From a virus, in the IMG/VR virus record IMGVR_UViG_3300025942_000003, positions 1 through 64,000 of that record: a stretch of DNA of 64,000 nucleotides; one strand, 5' to 3'. Under the pieces are notes generated by a model, which saw nothing but the letters and a program-made list of their open reading frames with translations, was not told the DNA's origin and did no database searches. Shown piece after piece: positions 63,449 to 64,000 of this stretch. The translations under genes were made by a program, and so were the position numbers. The first letter of the stretch is position 1; every line of letters starts with the position of its first letter.

Positions 63449-63959
63449 TGAACACAAGCGTCACTTGCATCAAGGCGTCCCGGTAATAAACTGACTCACG
63501 CTCACGGATTGCTCCGTAGACGTGCTCTGCTTCCAAAACAATGCCGAAGATTATAGCAGACATGTTTCGTTTCCAGTCAGAAGTTTTTGCACTGCGCAGA
63601 GTCGCATCGAGGGCCGCCATGTAACGCATGATTTTGCGTGTCACGTTTGGGGCGGAATCAGCAGTCACGCCGACATAAATATCGAATCTCACTGCCTGAT
63701 TAAGTCGATCGCGGGCTGCCGATTCAGAAGCAGCATTGCGATTCGGGCCTATGGCAAGTGTGGGAAACACCATTCGTTGAATTTGCCCTAATGCCCGTTC
63801 CTGAAAGTCTTCCATGTAGGCCGGATCGTCGGGCGGAAGCATTGCCTCAATCGGGTTGAACTCATCTAGGATCGCTTTGAAGTCACGCTCAATGACAAAG
63901 AGAGCGTTGTCAATTACGCCCTCTTCCTGAACTGCATAATATTTAAGGTTAGCTACCAT
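63438..63959 (-). CDS. Tail completion / head-tail joining protein candidate
   Basis: The 173-residue protein has AVQEEGVIDNALFVIERDFK, then RFDIYVGVTADSAPNVTRKI and MRYMAALDATLRSAKTSDWK. It ends ESVYYRDALMQVTLVFNEQ, the strand pattern of minor proteins that cap the tail tube before joining the head. Position directly before the tube gene supports this. Confidence 0.6.
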   Translation of the reverse strand: MVANLKYYAVQEEGVIDNALFVIERDFKAILDEFNPIEAMLPPDDPAYMEDFQERALGQIQRMVFPTLAIGPNRNAASESAARDRLNQAVRFDIYVGVTADSAPNVTRKIMRYMAALDATLRSAKTSDWKRNMSAIIFGIVLEAEHVYGAIRERESVYYRDALMQVTLVFNEQ

Positions 63960-64000
63960 CTATGCTGCTCGCTCCTGAACCCCAAACCCGGCACTCCGAG
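63960..64000 (-). CDS. C-terminal end of a gene entering from the right edge
   Basis: The last 13 codons of a leftward frame (RSAGFGVQERAA, then TAG at 63962-63960) adjoin the ATG of the tail-completion gene. It is probably another head-tail connector gene, cut by the window edge. Confidence 0.4.
   Translation of the reverse strand, partial: RSAGFGVQERAA

Overview
This 64 kb window looks like most of the genome of a tailed, siphovirus-like phage with an HK97-type head. Nearly every gene is on the minus strand and packed with ATGA, TAATG or GTGA junctions. The only clear plus-strand operon is 49.4-52.3 kb. The host is probably an acidobacterium, perhaps Blastocatellia-like. That is an inference from two bacterial relics: a fragment of an IS605-type tnpB gene (28284-28379), and a secreted calcium-loop protein of a kind I associate with that phylum, fused to a phage zinc protein (45070-46302). 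I see no integrase, DNA polymerase, tRNA gene or CRISPR array.

Layout, following transcription leftward. The head module runs from 18.6 to 5.4 kb: small and large terminase, portal, a DUF4177-like protein, minor head protein, then prohead protease and major capsid protein. Inserted inside it, and continuing to about 1.4 kb, is a glycan cassette: GT25-like, DXD-type and GT4 glycosyltransferases, two small-molecule methyltransferases, GDP-L-fucose synthase and an alpha-1,2-fucosyltransferase, mixed with small membrane proteins. The left end holds beta-propeller and repeat-type virion proteins and runs off the window. The right end (64.0-52.4 kb) is the tail module: completion protein, tail tube, assembly chaperones, tape measure, minor tail protein, a 1350-residue tip protein and a fibre. 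Head genes leaving on the left and tail genes entering on the right fit a circular or circularly permuted genome cut near the head-tail boundary.

Between these lie 18.7-25.4 kb (a large exported-looking or spike protein, several transmembrane and coiled-coil proteins and a Tat-signal protein, perhaps lysis and envelope functions) and 25.4-49.2 kb (leftward early genes). The early genes include a MazG/zinc-motif fusion, Fic, a RuvC-like resolvase, three DNA methyltransferase-type proteins (one a helicase fusion, one sharing its DNA with a second long gene), an HNH protein, a helicase-loader-like protein, a YqaJ exonuclease, an Erf annealase and many small CxxC proteins.

Control appears centred on a divergent promoter region at 49.2-49.37 kb with repeated GTTACA half-sites. 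A leftward TTGACA-17-TAGGAT promoter drives the early genes. A rightward operon encodes an excisionase-like HTH protein, a J-domain protein, a DUF5131 protein and a LexA-type winged helix without a protease domain. A 980-base gene-free stretch (39.07-40.05 kb) holds a promoter, a small RNA candidate ending in a 17-bp stem plus T-tract, and many other inverted repeats. Two genes, a virion protein and the GDP-fucose synthase, have no AUG, GUG or UUG in a plausible position and seem to start at AUU and AUC.
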